Assembly (NCBI GenBank): GCA_949316235.1
Contig: OX438747.1
Coordinates: forward strand, 25,300,618 to 25,364,617
DNA: 64,000 nt
Source of the DNA: Oegoconia quadripuncta
Lineage: Eukaryota; Arthropoda; Insecta; Lepidoptera; Autostichidae
Reading direction: 5' to 3'
Below are positions 36,601 through 46,590 of this stretch, piece after piece. The position numbers were made by a program, and so were the translations under genes. Numbering within the stretch: the stretch's first letter is position 1; each line of letters opens with the position of its first letter. The notes under the pieces were generated by a model. That model was not told where the DNA came from, did not search any database, and worked only from the letters and a program-made list of their open reading frames with translations.

Positions 36601-39600
36601 ATGTAACCAGCTCGTTCGTATGCTAGGCTATTTTACAAATGATAATAAATATCTGTGCACACAGCGCCATCTAGTCCCACACTAAGCAACAAGGCTTGTA
36701 TTATTGGTACCAGATTGATAAACTACACAAATACATTTTTTTGTGTAAATACAAATTGAAAAACATCCATAACTCGGGAACACATCTGTATTCATCATAC
36801 AACATATGACCCTAGCGGCATTCGAGCCCGCGACCTTTTGGAATAGCAGTCAGAGTTTCTAACCACTACACCAAACAGGTCATCAATAATGAAATATTGA
36901 TGCCTTTTTGTATTGAGTGTACTGAGTATCTTGCTCGTTCTTCTCTGGGGAGACTGCCTAGTGAATGAGCGATAACTGTATGTCATAACGATTTCAAATG
37001 TTATTCTTATAACTTACGAAATAAAACATTTTTGATTTGATTACAATACAAAAAGATGTTTTTAAAAAGAGCAACCCCTACAGTTTTTGGCTTGTTCTTC
37101 TCAGGGGAAAATTGCCTTTTGATCGAGCAGTAGCTTAAAAAATCTAACCATTTTAAGTCTACCCTGTGTACCTGCAAAATAAGCATTTTTGACTTTGAAT
37201 AATTTAATCATAAATGGGTAGTAAAAATATAGTTCATTCCACATTATACCAGGCGTTGACCATTTTTCTTAACATTCGCTAGTTTTGTCCTGTAATACGA
37301 AATTGTGACTTGCTCAAGCTTCTTATGTACAGGGTGAATTTTTCATGTGGGCGTGCATGGCCAAATTTGAAACCATGAGGAATTGAGAAAGGTACTCAAT
37401 GGAGTCTCGGGCCCGAATTTGATGAAAATCTATATCCAGCCAGGAATCGAACCCGTTGATTTTGAAAAAAAAAAACACGTTTATTTCACCATTCAATAAA
37501 GTTTTGCTAAATTCTGAATTCTGGAAAGTAATGAAACGACACAGGGCTAAATAAAGTTCTAATTTTTTTTTATTATAGACATATTTATTTGACACCACAC
37601 TATAGCAACAACTAATATTATCTATATTATATGGCTTTTTGGCGGGAACTCGGCGAGTGAAGTTGCATTTTTCTTTATAATGCTTATAATTTGTGCATTC
37701 TAACTTTTGAAGCTTGATAATGGCAGAATATTGTGCGGCAAACGTTAGTGATGGTGTACAAGTGAAGGGAAGTGTAAATTAAAGTGCGTAACTGAGCTTT
37801 CGGGTTCCCACAAGAAGCCGCCAAAATCTTTTGTAAAGCATTCTGCCACTTTACTGAAGAATGACTTGACCGTGACTAGACTCTGTATACGCCAAGTATA
37901 CGACGAATTACTTGTTTTGACTGAGACAGACTTACAAACTGAAGAAATAAGAGAAATAAGACATGACTATATGGTCTTAGATCCCTTTGCCTTCACCGAG
38001 AGGAGAGAATAAAACTAAAAAAAGAAATGGATAGTTCCACATACAAAAATATGGTATGCAATCTTTGTAATGGAATTTCAAAGGGTGTTCTATTACTGCA
38101 TTTTATACTTGCGTACTGGAGGTTTATCGATTCCATATTCAAAATCGCTCTATTTTCAGGAGCTTCTGCTGGTAAACTTTGTTTCCTAATTACGAATGCT
38201 ACTGGCAACATTTAGTTGTTTACACATAGGTTACAAGCATCATTGCTGCGTGTAAGAACAGAAATCATGTTACATATATTCACTCACTATTACCATCTCT
38301 CTCCAACAAAAAATATAGCATCATTTAGGAAAAATAGTGATAAACATGATGTCAATACAAGAAATAAAGATAAACTTGCAGGTCACATAAGTCGTCTCCG
38401 CAAGTCAGTAATTCATTCAAAAGGTTATGTATACGCTTTTTCAATAAGGTTCCAATTGATGTACAAAATCTTCCTCTCAATAAATTAAAAGATACTATAA
38501 AACAGAAACTTATTAACAAAGCATATTATAAATATATCAGACTATTTAGATGATAATCATCCCTGGACATAATCAGATCGTTCGCGTGCCAGGCTATTTC
38601 ACAATTAATAATGAAATATAAAAATCTTTATGTAAAATCAAAGCCTGATTTTAAAAGAGCAACCCATCGAGTTTCTTGCTTGTTCTTCTCACGGGAAAAT
38701 TGCATTTTGAACAAGCAGTAGCTTAAAAAGTGTAAAATTGACTATTTTAAGTGTACTCTGTGTACCTACAAAATTAAGCATTTTTGACTTTGACTTCCAG
38801 CACGTTCGTATGCCCGACGGAGATAATCGCGTTCTCCGAGCGCGCCGATGACTTCCGCAAGATTGGTTGCGAGGTGCTTGCTGCCTCCACCGACTCACAC
38901 TTCACCCATCTGGCGTGGATCAACACACCGCGCAAACAAGGTTAGAACTATGAAGTTAACCGCCTCCGTGGCTGAATGTAAACAACATTGGGTTTACGAT
39001 TCGGAGGTCGCGGGTTCGATCCCCAGCGGGGTACATGTCTTTAAGTACTCTGATTGGTTGGTGGTAGGGCATTCTAAATGTCCGCCTGGCTAGCTACCAC
39101 CATCTTATCTAAATCTGCCGCCAAGCAGCAATGTTAATAGCATTGTTGTGTTCCGGTTGTCAGAGATTAGTTAGCCAGTCCCCCAAATGTGTTGGGGTTT
39201 CCGGGTCAGTACGCTTCCACCTTCGACCTCATCTTCATTTAACATCAGGTGTGATTGAGGTTAAGTACGAACCCGTCGTGCATAAAAAAAAAGAAGAAGT
39301 CAAGGAACGACTTTGGGCAAATTACATAAGAATTAATTATGACATAAATATGAAATACCACCCCTAATTTACAAAACCTAAATACTTGATAACACCAAGC
39401 GCTCCCTGCGCAGAAAAATGTATCTCAAGTGCCGAGAGTCTGAAGATGAAATTGAAAAAGTCATTGGTACATGGCCTGTCTGGGAATTGAAACCGGACCT
39501 CCTAAATTGGGAGGCCGCGTCTTAATCGCTGAGCCACCGACGCTCTTTTACACGGTTCATCATCGAAATATACAGAAAAGCCACAATAACCATATGACAG

Positions 39601-42169
39601 GGAGTGAGCCCATCGCCGTTAAAACGTGCAAGTCTATTATATATGTCAAAATATAATATATATGTATTATATATGTCAAAAAAAATATAGCATTATTTAG
39701 GAAAAATAGTGATGAACATGATGTCAATACAAGAAATAAAGATAAACTTGCAGGTCACATAAATCGCCTCCACAAAGTCAGTAATTCATTCAAAGGGTTA
39801 TGTATACGCTTTTTCAATAAAGTTCCTGTTAATATACAAAATCTTCCTTTCAATAAATTTAAAGATACTATAAAACAGAAACTTATTAAGAAAGCATATT
39901 ATAAAATATCAGATTATTTAGATGATAAACAATCATGGACATAACCAGCCCGTTCGCATAACCAGGCTATTTCACAATTAATAATGAAATATTATAACAT
40001 AAAATAATAATTAATAATTTTGTAATATAAAAACCTTTTTTTTTAAAGAGCGACCTCTCGAGTTTCTTGCTTGTTCTTCTCAGGGGAAAATTGCCTTTTG
40101 AACAAGCAGTAGCTTTAAAAATGAAAAATCTGACTATTTTAAGTGTACCCTGTGTACCTACAAAATAAAGCATTTTTTAATTTGATTTGATAGATGTTTT
40201 TTGGTGAACAGTCCCTTATTAGCTTTGTCTTACACCCACGGAAAGAGCTCAGCTGCTTCTATACTTTTTATGTGCCAAAACCATACGATTATTAATTGTA
40301 GGAACACAGTGAGTCACATGTAGATACGCAGTCACGTTTTACGTGATCAGCGTTTTTGGGTAGCGCCCGGCGTCCCGGGACAGTCGCTTCCTTTCTCACG
40401 CGGAGCTCGGTCGTTCTCTTGTACTGCCTGTGAGGGAATAATAAACTCGGTGAATCAAGTATTTGGACGTTTCATTATATCTCTCTACTTAAGAACCCCA
40501 ACAGACCGAACTTTAACGGGTAGCATAGATTGGCAAAGCAACAGTCGTAAAATAATAATTAATTTCCTTTCCAGGCGGTCTCGGCCCAATGAACATTCCA
40601 ATAATCAGCGACAAGTCCCATCGCATCGCCCGCGACTACGGCATCCTGAACGAGGAGACCGGCATCCCATTCCGAGGGCTGTTTATCATCGATGAGCGCC
40701 AGAACCTGCGTCAGATCACCATCAATGACCTGCCCGTCGGACGGTGAGTGACACTTTTTTAATCGACTCCGTGGCTCAATGTAAACAACATTGGGTTTAC
40801 GATTCGGAGGTCGCGGGTTGGATCCCCAGCGGGATACATATTTAGTACTCTGTTTGGTTGATGGTAGGGCATATTAAATGGCTACCACCATCTTATCTAA
40901 AATCTGCCGCCAAACAGAAATGTTAATAGCATTGTTGTATTCCGGTTGTCGGAGTAAGATAAGCCAGTTCCCCAAATATTTGGGTTTCCGGGTGCGGTAA
41001 GCGTACTGGCTTCCACCTTCGGCATCATCTTACTTCGTACTAACCCGTTGTACATTAAAAAAAAACGCTCAGGAGTATGCTTAAAACTAGCATGCTTATT
41101 GATAGCAAATGTAAACAGTTTAAAAGGATGCTTAATTTTCATACTTATCAGCATGCTATTAAAGAGCATATCTATCTGCACCTTTATAATAACTGTAGTA
41201 TTAATATCACTGCTGTTGTATATGTATAGATAGTGTAGGAATTATCGCAATCGTGTGAGATAGCGTCGGGTTGAGTAACTGTTAATCAATGAATGGGCAT
41301 TGAAGTGTTTGTCAACAGTGAAGTACTTCCTACACGTGTCGTTATATTCGAGAATATTGGGGTTCCCCATCCAATCTAAACATTATAATAACATCGTTAC
41401 TACTGGACGGATTTTGTAGGAGTTTTCACAGATATATTTATTTAGCTAATTAAGTCCGGGAATATGAGATTCATATATAAGCAAAATTTTGAAAAACAAG
41501 TACTTAAATGTTATCAAAATTGTATTCAGCGCGGCATGTGATCATTGTGAAGAATAAAAAAAAACTCAAAGCTATAGCAACGGCGGTAGAGCCCCAGATT
41601 CTATCTCGAAGTGAAACACCGAGCATCGTCTTCTCCATAGCTCATTGCATGACCTTACGCTTGGCCATAGTGAGTGAGAGATCACGTTTCTACGCACTTA
41701 CTAATAAAGATTATTATTACTTAACTTTCTGATGAGGGCGCCACTGCACTTATATGATTACTAGCTTTCGGCCCGCGGCATCGCCCGCGTGGAATAACTT
41801 TGACGCGGAAATTTGTTTATCCCGCGGGAAAACACACTTTATTGGGATAAAATATCCCATGTTTTAATCCAGGGTATATTCTACCTGTATACCAAACTTC
41901 ATCCAAATCCGTTTGTACGTTCGAGCAACAAACAGATAAAGAAACATCCAAACTTTCGTATTTATAACATTTGTTAGATTGTTAGAACAAGATCGTTAAC
42001 ATAATATATCTCCCATTCCAGTTCGGTAGAAGAGACCCTCAGACTGGTGCAAGCGTTCCAGTACACCGACAAATACGGCGAGGTCTGCCCGGCGAACTGG
42101 CAGCCCGGCGCCAAGACCATCAAGCCTGATACCAAAGCTGCGCAGGAGTACTTCGTCGACGCAAACTAG
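33554..42169 (+). CDS. Tpx: Typical 2-Cys peroxiredoxin (thioredoxin peroxidase), four coding exons
   Basis: Spliced CDS 33554-33684, 38801-38940, 40575-40743 and 42022-42169 gives 588 nt, 195 residues plus TAG, the usual size for this family. It reduces H2O2 and organic peroxides using thioredoxin, normally in the cytosol. Visible motifs: peroxidatic Cys48 in FVCPTEI, the FYPLDF block before it, GGLG at 91-94, resolving Cys169 in EVCPANW, and a C-terminal YF (190-191). GGLG plus YF marks the eukaryotic Prx1/2 type that can be over-oxidised. No signal peptide is visible, unlike secreted or mitochondrial paralogues. All junctions are GT-AG with matching phases (2, 1, 2). The ATG lies 10 nt after a good acceptor, so a non-coding leader exon probably lies upstream; I could not place it. 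Closest familiar relatives are Drosophila Jafrac1 and Bombyx TPx. The product is very secure; exact orthology is inferred. Confidence 0.96.
34104..34332 (+). repeat. Dispersed repeat G, peroxiredoxin intron 1
   Basis: Contains CCGCGGGAACTACTCGGGAT, CCCGTTCATCCGTTTCGCCG and CAAACTTTCGCAATTTATAA. Confidence 0.75.
34731..34960 (-). repeat. SINE-C, full length
   Basis: Body ATTTCGGACACTTACACCAA, then CCTGAGTCATGG on the minus strand and a tRNA-like head with GGTTGCGGGTTCGAATCCCG. Confidence 0.82.
35264..35362 (-). repeat. SINE-C, 3' part, adjoining the mariner relic
   Basis: Same tail as 34731-34960. It ends at CATACGTAAATACG, where the mariner-like sequence begins. Confidence 0.75.
35408..36130 (-). 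pseudogene. Degenerate mariner (Tc1/mariner) transposase
   Basis: The minus strand has an intact C-terminal block of 145 codons (35408-35845) with [10 protein letters not shown] and [20 protein letters not shown]. Counting between the second Asp (HHD) and the third (PCD) gives 34 residues, the DD34D signature of mariner. The first catalytic Asp lies upstream in [13 protein letters not shown] (about 35935-35960), reached only through frameshifts, and the N-terminal DNA-binding part is fragmentary or missing. Homopolymer runs mark some of the breaks. The 3' end near 35366 (GTCACACTAAAAGTTTTGC) may be a terminal inverted repeat; I could not find its partner past 36240. Dead element. Confidence 0.88.
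36586..37042 (+). repeat. LINE-F-like 3' end carrying a SINE-B
   Basis: Parts at 36586-36643 and 36885-37042 around the SINE-B at 36644-36884. Ends ACTTACGAAATAAAACATTT. Confidence 0.75.
36644..36884 (-). repeat. SINE-B inserted into a LINE-F copy
   Basis: Complete SINE-B. The LINE-F 3' region stops at ACAAATGATAAT on its left and resumes at CAATAATGAAAT on its right. Confidence 0.85.
37060..37200 (+). repeat. LINE-F tail fragment
   Basis: GAGCAACCCCTACAGTTTTT ... GCATTTTTGACTTTGA, the final UTR only. Confidence 0.72.
37636..38315 (+). repeat. Repeat U, copy 1 (peroxiredoxin intron 1)
   Basis: Starts with an E2F-like TTTTTGGCGGGAA, continues through ATGGCAGAATATTGTGCGGC and coding-like [20 protein letters not shown], then a 62-codon ORF (38027-38215) starting [20 protein letters not shown] that looks like decayed RT. 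It runs straight into LINE-F. Confidence 0.8.
38316..38796 (+). repeat. LINE-F 3' end abutting the peroxiredoxin exon 2 acceptor
   Basis: Encodes [20 protein letters not shown], then GHISRLRK and later [14 protein letters not shown]. The UTR ends GCATTTTTGACTTTGACTT at about 38796, four bases before the exon. Confidence 0.82.
38801..38940 (+). CDS. Tpx: Peroxiredoxin coding exon 2 (peroxidatic Cys)
   Basis: Acceptor CTTCCAG ends at 38800 and donor GTTAGA starts at 38941. It completes Phe44 and encodes residues 45-90, including the peroxidatic FVCPTEI motif and the conserved [11 protein letters not shown] segment. The exon is tightly squeezed between a LINE-F end on its left and a SINE-A on its right. 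Confidence 0.95.
38959..39292 (+). repeat. SINE-A, full length, peroxiredoxin intron 2
   Basis: Complete head, body, tail and A run. Starts 19 bp after the exon 2 donor, in sense orientation. Confidence 0.9.
39462..39553 (-). repeat. SINE-D head fragment, peroxiredoxin intron 2
   Basis: The minus strand reads AAGAGCGTCGGTGGCTCAGC, then GACGCGGCCTCCCAATTTAG, the SINE-D head. Confidence 0.7.
39680..40192 (+). repeat. LINE-F 3' end, peroxiredoxin intron 2
   Basis: Near-identical in layout to 8005-8504 and 38316-38796; ends in GATTTGATTTGAT-like repeats. Confidence 0.82.
40335..40510 (+). repeat. Possible LTR fragment, peroxiredoxin intron 2
   Basis: A GC-rich stretch (GGTAGCGCCCGGCGTCCCGG, GCGGAGCTCGGTCG), an AATAAA-like GGAATAATAAACTCGGTGAA, and an end AAGAACCCCAACA resemble the 3' half of a retrotransposon LTR. 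No second copy in the window. Confidence 0.35.
40575..40743 (+). CDS. Tpx: Peroxiredoxin coding exon 3 (GGLG motif)
   Basis: Acceptor TTTCCAG ends at 40574 and donor GTGAGT starts at 40744. It encodes residues 91-146, including GGLGPMNIP, the [12 protein letters not shown] segment and the FRGLFIID / [13 protein letters not shown] core typical of 2-Cys peroxiredoxins. Confidence 0.95.
40764..41067 (+). repeat. SINE-A, near full length, peroxiredoxin intron 3
   Basis: Same family and orientation as 38959-39292, starting about 20 bp after the exon 3 donor. The body is diverged with small deletions. Confidence 0.88.
41585..41705 (-). repeat. RTE-type LINE fragment, peroxiredoxin intron 3
   Basis: The minus strand carries GAGATCTCTCACTCACTATGGCC-like and ATGCTCGGTGTTTCACTTCG blocks, equivalent to the plus-strand piece at 7800-7905. 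Confidence 0.6.
41761..41978 (+). repeat. Dispersed repeat G, peroxiredoxin intron 3
   Basis: Full-length look, from TAGCTTTCGGCCCGCGGCAT to CAAACTTTCGTATTTATAAC, ending about 45 bp before exon 4. Confidence 0.78.
42022..42169 (+). CDS. Tpx: Peroxiredoxin coding exon 4 (resolving Cys, stop)
   Basis: Acceptor TTCCAG ends at 42021. The exon completes Arg147 and encodes through Asn195, with resolving Cys169 in EVCPANW and the C-terminal EYFVDAN before TAG at 42167-42169. No obvious AATAAA lies just after the stop, so the 3' UTR end is not placed. A SINE-A tail at 42352 may lie within it. Confidence 0.95.
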
Positions 42170-42349
42170 ACACGCCTTAGTTACGGTGGTTGGGTGGTCT
42201 TTGGGTACCAATTTCTTGGTCTTTGGGTACCAATTTCTTTACACTATATCATATAAACAAGGAATATAATGACAAGGGGGTGTTTAGGTATACCTACAAT
42301 GCGCTTAAAGTAATTTCGTGTTCTTACACGGGATTTCCCTTGAAGATCT

Positions 42350-42434
42350 TCGACCTTCGACCTCATCTTCACTTAACATCAGGTGTGATTGAGGTCAAGT
42401 ACGAACCCGTCGTGCATAAAAAAAAAAAAAAAAA
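42350..42434 (+). repeat. SINE-A tail fragment downstream of the peroxiredoxin stop
   Basis: Tail ACCTCATCTTCACTTAACAT through CGTCGTGCATAAA and a long A run, 180 bp after the stop codon. It may supply the 3' UTR or poly(A) context. Confidence 0.8.
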
Positions 42435-42815
42435 GATCAATAGTACATTGGTGATACATACTGCGATATTAGAATTTTTACAATAACAATTCTCTGTTTA
42501 TTTAACTTGAGAGAGATAGTTCGAATATGAGAGATATCCTTTCAGGATAAAACCACATTAACAATTTTCCATACAAACCATAATCAGTTACATCTTAAAA
42601 ATTATGCGATATCTGCGAAACTGTTTAACCGATTTTTATCAAACATGGCTAACCTGTTCCCTTTTTTCCTTCTTTGGACTCCTTTTTCTTTCTTAAATCG
42701 GGACCGGCTTACTTTTGATTCGCTGTTGATCCTGGCTATACAGGAATTGCAGTTCAGTTAACCTGTCCCCGCGTTTAGTCTTTAGTATAAACTGTATACT
42801 CTTTAGTATAGTATA

Positions 42816-43060
42816 GACGACCTGTTTGGTGTAGTGGTTAGCAACTCTGACCACTATACCAAAAGGTTGCGGATTCGAATCCCGCTAGAGTCATATGTTC
42901 GTGTGATGAATACGGACATGTGTACCCGAGTTATGGATGTTTTCATTTATAATAAGTATTTATTTCCAAAAAAAAATATGTTTATGTAGTATATCAACCC
43001 TCTGGTATCCACAACACAAGCCTATAGTTGCTTACTGTGGAACCAGATGTGTGTATGTCT
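42816..43060 (+). repeat. SINE-B, full length
   Basis: Head GACGACCTGTTTGGTGTAGT, B box GGATTCGAATCCCGC, body and tail on the plus strand. Confidence 0.85.
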
Positions 43061-43928
43061 AAGGATATTGTATTATATAAAAACCGCACTTAAATCGGAT
43101 TACGCATTACTAAGGTACAATCGGACAAAGATTGAACATACACACGGACAACGCCGTCAAACACGTTCAATTTTTTAGATGTGATCGTTTAGGTGGTTTG
43201 TATGAAAACTGAATTTTCTGTAGAAATGTATTTTTGATACGACAACGAGAGCGGTTTGTATTAACCTCGTGTAGTAAACGTATTCTCTCACCGAATGTCA
43301 CCCAACCACCACTTTGTTGGCCCGGAAATTGCAATGTTGCCCCCAAACCAGCAGGGTCTTTGCGATTCTCGAATATTTCTGTTTTTTTTTTATATATTTT
43401 TAATGGTATAAATGGAGAATTTTTGATGTTTTGAAATCACCTTTTTTTGAAATGTGGTTGAATCTCACACATACAGGGCGTATTTGAAATTGTTGTAAAA
43501 GGCAGTGGGGTATAGCGCCGACACAAATGGAATCTTCTGTTTATTTTTCTTTAAATAGTTTATTTTTAATAACAAGAGAATAACAACACGGCCAATACAT
43601 GCATTAACGATTGGAATTACAGACTGAATTGACATAGAACTAGGCTGTCTGTCGTTTCGTAACGCGATGTCGCAACTCTAGTATGTTGCGATGTCGCGGT
43701 TCAAATAGTCCTCGAAATATATAATCTATTAATGTAATAAGAGGTCCAGTGACCATAGCTTTTGAAATTTTAAATATTGTGGCTAATAACCGTGTGCAAT
43801 ATTAGTTATTCCCGCATTAGTTCGTTTTGATATGCCGTAAAATAGGGTTACTTATCAAATTTTAGATTTCAACCTTTATATTTCTGCAATGGAAAGACGC
43901 GAAAATTAATGCAAAATATTTGAATATC
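43061..43928. other. No feature recognised
   Basis: AT-rich intergenic DNA downstream of peroxiredoxin. Confidence 0.55.
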
Positions 43929-44655
43929 TCGGCGAGTGAAGTTGAAATTATCTTTATAATTCTTATAATTTGTGCATTCTGACTTTTGAAGCTTAATAAT
44001 GGGAGAATATTGTGCAGCAAACGTTAGTGGTCTACAAGTGAAGGGAAGTTTAAATTAAAGTGCGTAACGAAGCTTTCGGGTTCCCACAAGAAGCCGCCAA
44101 AATCTTTTGTAAAGCATTCTGTCACTACTGAAGAATGACTTGACCGTGACTAGACTCTGTATACGCCAAGTATACGACGAATTACTTGTTTTGACTGAGA
44201 CAGACTTACAAACTGAAGAAATAAGAGAAATAAGACATGACTATATGGTCTTAGATCCCTTTGCCTTCTCCGAGAGGAGAGAATAAAACTAAAAAAAGAA
44301 ATGGATAGTTCCACATACAAAAATATGGTATGCAATCTTTGTAATGGAATTTCAAAGGGTGTTCTATTACTGCATTTTATACTTGCGTACTGGAGGTTTA
44401 TCGATTCCATATTCAAAATCGCTCTATTTTCAGGAGCTTCTGCTGGTAAACTTTGTTTCCTAATTACGAATGCTACTGGCAACATTTAGTTGTTTACACA
44501 TAGGTTACAAGCATCATTGCTGCGTGTAAGAACAGAAATCATGTTACATATATTTACACAGTTTCACTCACTATTACCATCTCTCTCCAACAAAAAATAT
44601 AACATCATTTAGGAAAAATAGTGATAAACATGATGTCAATACAAGAAATAAAGGT
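43929..44655 (+). repeat. Repeat U, copy 2 (downstream of peroxiredoxin)
   Basis: Direct repeat of copy 1 at an offset of about 6.27 kb. The stretch 44137-44540 matches 37865-38270 with only isolated differences, and its 62-codon ORF (44301-44489) is identical in protein. The 5' part is more diverged and the E2F-like edge is lost. It ends in a 60-bp stub of LINE-F. Confidence 0.82.
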
Positions 44656-44786
44656 GATTAGACTCTGTATACGCTAAGTATACGACGAATTACTTGTTCT
44701 GACTGAGACTGACTTATAAACTGAAGAAATAAGAGAAATAAGACAAGAGCTTAGATCCCTTTGCCTTCTTCGAGAGGAGAGAATGT
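44656..44786 (+). repeat. Repeat U, internal fragment repeated in tandem
   Basis: Repeats the block GACTCTGTATACGC to GAGAGGAGAGAAT (compare 44153-44284) straight after copy 2, with several substitutions and a 9-bp deletion. Confidence 0.75.
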
Positions 44787-45561
44787 ATGTATGTACATAT
44801 GTACATTACATGCATTTAACAATAATAAAGGCGATCAACTTTATACTGCCCCTGTTTTCAATTTCAACCCGCAATGTTAAAGTAACCCTTTTTATTTTCT
44901 TTTTGTACAATAAAGCGTTTACAAACAAACAAACAAACCCCATTTTACGGTACCTTTGTCAAAATTATTAGTAATGTTCTACCAGAAAACATCCACGACG
45001 AGATACGAAAATTACTTAATATTTTTCAAACGTTAGCAAACAAGTCACAGATCTGTGACGCTGGGGTTTGAGAGGACTTTCTACTCAATGCTTTAACCGT
45101 GTGGAAAGTCGGTTATTCCCACACTAGTGGGCTGTACTTTTGGATAGAAAAATGCTATAATACTTTTCAAGGATTGGAATATAGTAAGTACTGTTTATTG
45201 TGATTGCAGTTTCCTTGTATATTTCCTCACTGCACTTTGTGTAGACAATTATCAACTTAGCGCCCTGTGTTACTTATAATGGACAATCAGTATTTATCGA
45301 ATCCTGTTAAACGATTGAGGCTGTAATAAAGCTGTGTTTGTAATATTATTGTAGCGTTTTATTTTAAAATACGCGTGTCCTCATACACATATCCCTTCAA
45401 TCTGTACTGGGCCCATGTAATAACGCGTGAGAGAGAATTCAGACAGTTTAAAAAAAAACAGTAGAAAGTTTAAATAGTTAATCCTGCGGATGAAGGTGAG
45501 TGTGTTCATCCTATCCCTGCTGGTGTGTGTCCATTAGTGGACTTGTATATTTTTCTTGTAT
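44787..45561. other. No gene recognised
   Basis: Contains a LINE 3' terminus-like GTACAATAAAGCGTTTACAA (plus strand, about 44885) and AT-rich DNA. Confidence 0.5.
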
Positions 45562-45690
45562 AAATGGTTCTTGAGATTGAGATCGCGTCTCAGTCTCAAG
45601 ACCACAAGACCATTTTTTCTGATGCTGTTTTAATATGCAACAGATTCTCAAGCGTCAACTTGAGGCCATGCCAATCATCAACGGTTTAAG
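45562..45690. repeat. MITE M1 family, derivative
   Basis: GGTTCTTGAGATTGAGATCG ... CTGATGCTGTTTTAATATGC ... CATCAACGGTTTA, matching 30772-30918 in inverse orientation. Confidence 0.65.
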
Positions 45691-45856
45691 ATAAATTATG
45701 AAATCATAATCGCTCACTCGTGCTTGCACTCAAGCACAACATTATTGTATTCGATCTTTTTCAGTGTAACCTATACTGACACTGTATTGTTAGAATGCAG
45801 GAAGGTACTGACTCCTGCACTTATATAATACAAATGATTTATTTTGCTATTGAATA

Positions 45857-46079
45857 AATAAATAAATATTTCGGACACTTACACAAATCATCTAGTCCCA
45901 AACTAAGCAAAGCTTGTACTATGGATACTAGATAACGGATAAATATTTATATAAACATCCATGACGCAGGAATAAATGTTCATAATCATCACACAAACAT
46001 TTACCCGTCGCGGGATTCGAACCCGCAACCGTTGATTTCGCTGACAGGGTCACTATCCACTACACCAAACGGTCGTCAA
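45857..46079 (-). mobile_element. SINE-C insertion with an unusually long (about 28 bp) target duplication
   Basis: The element is flanked by 45828-45856 and 46080-46107, which match except for one extra T (both contain ATACAAATGATTTATTT and GCTATTGAATA). The intact head has B box GGTTCGAATCCCGCGAC. Confidence 0.88.
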
Positions 46080-46252
46080 ATACAAATGATTTATTTGCTA
46101 TTGAATAGGGTACATTATAAGATGTTTCAGTACTGGTTCTATCGCCTATTCAGACACTTAGCAGCATGCAAATATCTATAAATCTCAAAACTATTACAGT
46201 AATAATTATTTTTTTGGATACTAAATTCATTTACATAATTCAAGTCGAATCT

Positions 46253-46590
46253 AAGGCCCGTATTAATAAACTGTTCTCAACATTGAGAAGTCTTGTGACC
46301 GGTCTCAAGTAAACGTGTTGTTGATTAATAAACCTAACTTGAGACTTGAAAAGCATGTGCATACTCAAGCACTACTCACTTGAGAGGTGCGCATATTTAT
46401 AAACGAAACTCAAAACTATCATTCATTCGCCGCTGAGGCGAATACTTGAAAAGTGATCTCAGCTGAGTAGACGTCAAGATTGGTTTATAAATTAGCACGG
46501 AGCTTGAGATAGCGCCCACTGCTAAAGACGCATCTCGGTTGATACAGCCTCAAGACTTGTATTAAGATTGGTTTATTAATCCGGGCCTTA
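46253..46590. mobile_element. MITE M1, full length (338 bp)
   Basis: Terminal inverted repeats AAGGCCCGTATTAATAAAC / GTTTATTAATCCGGGCCTT. The interior is rich in CTCAAG/CTTGAG pairs, so the whole element can fold on itself. Confidence 0.85.
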
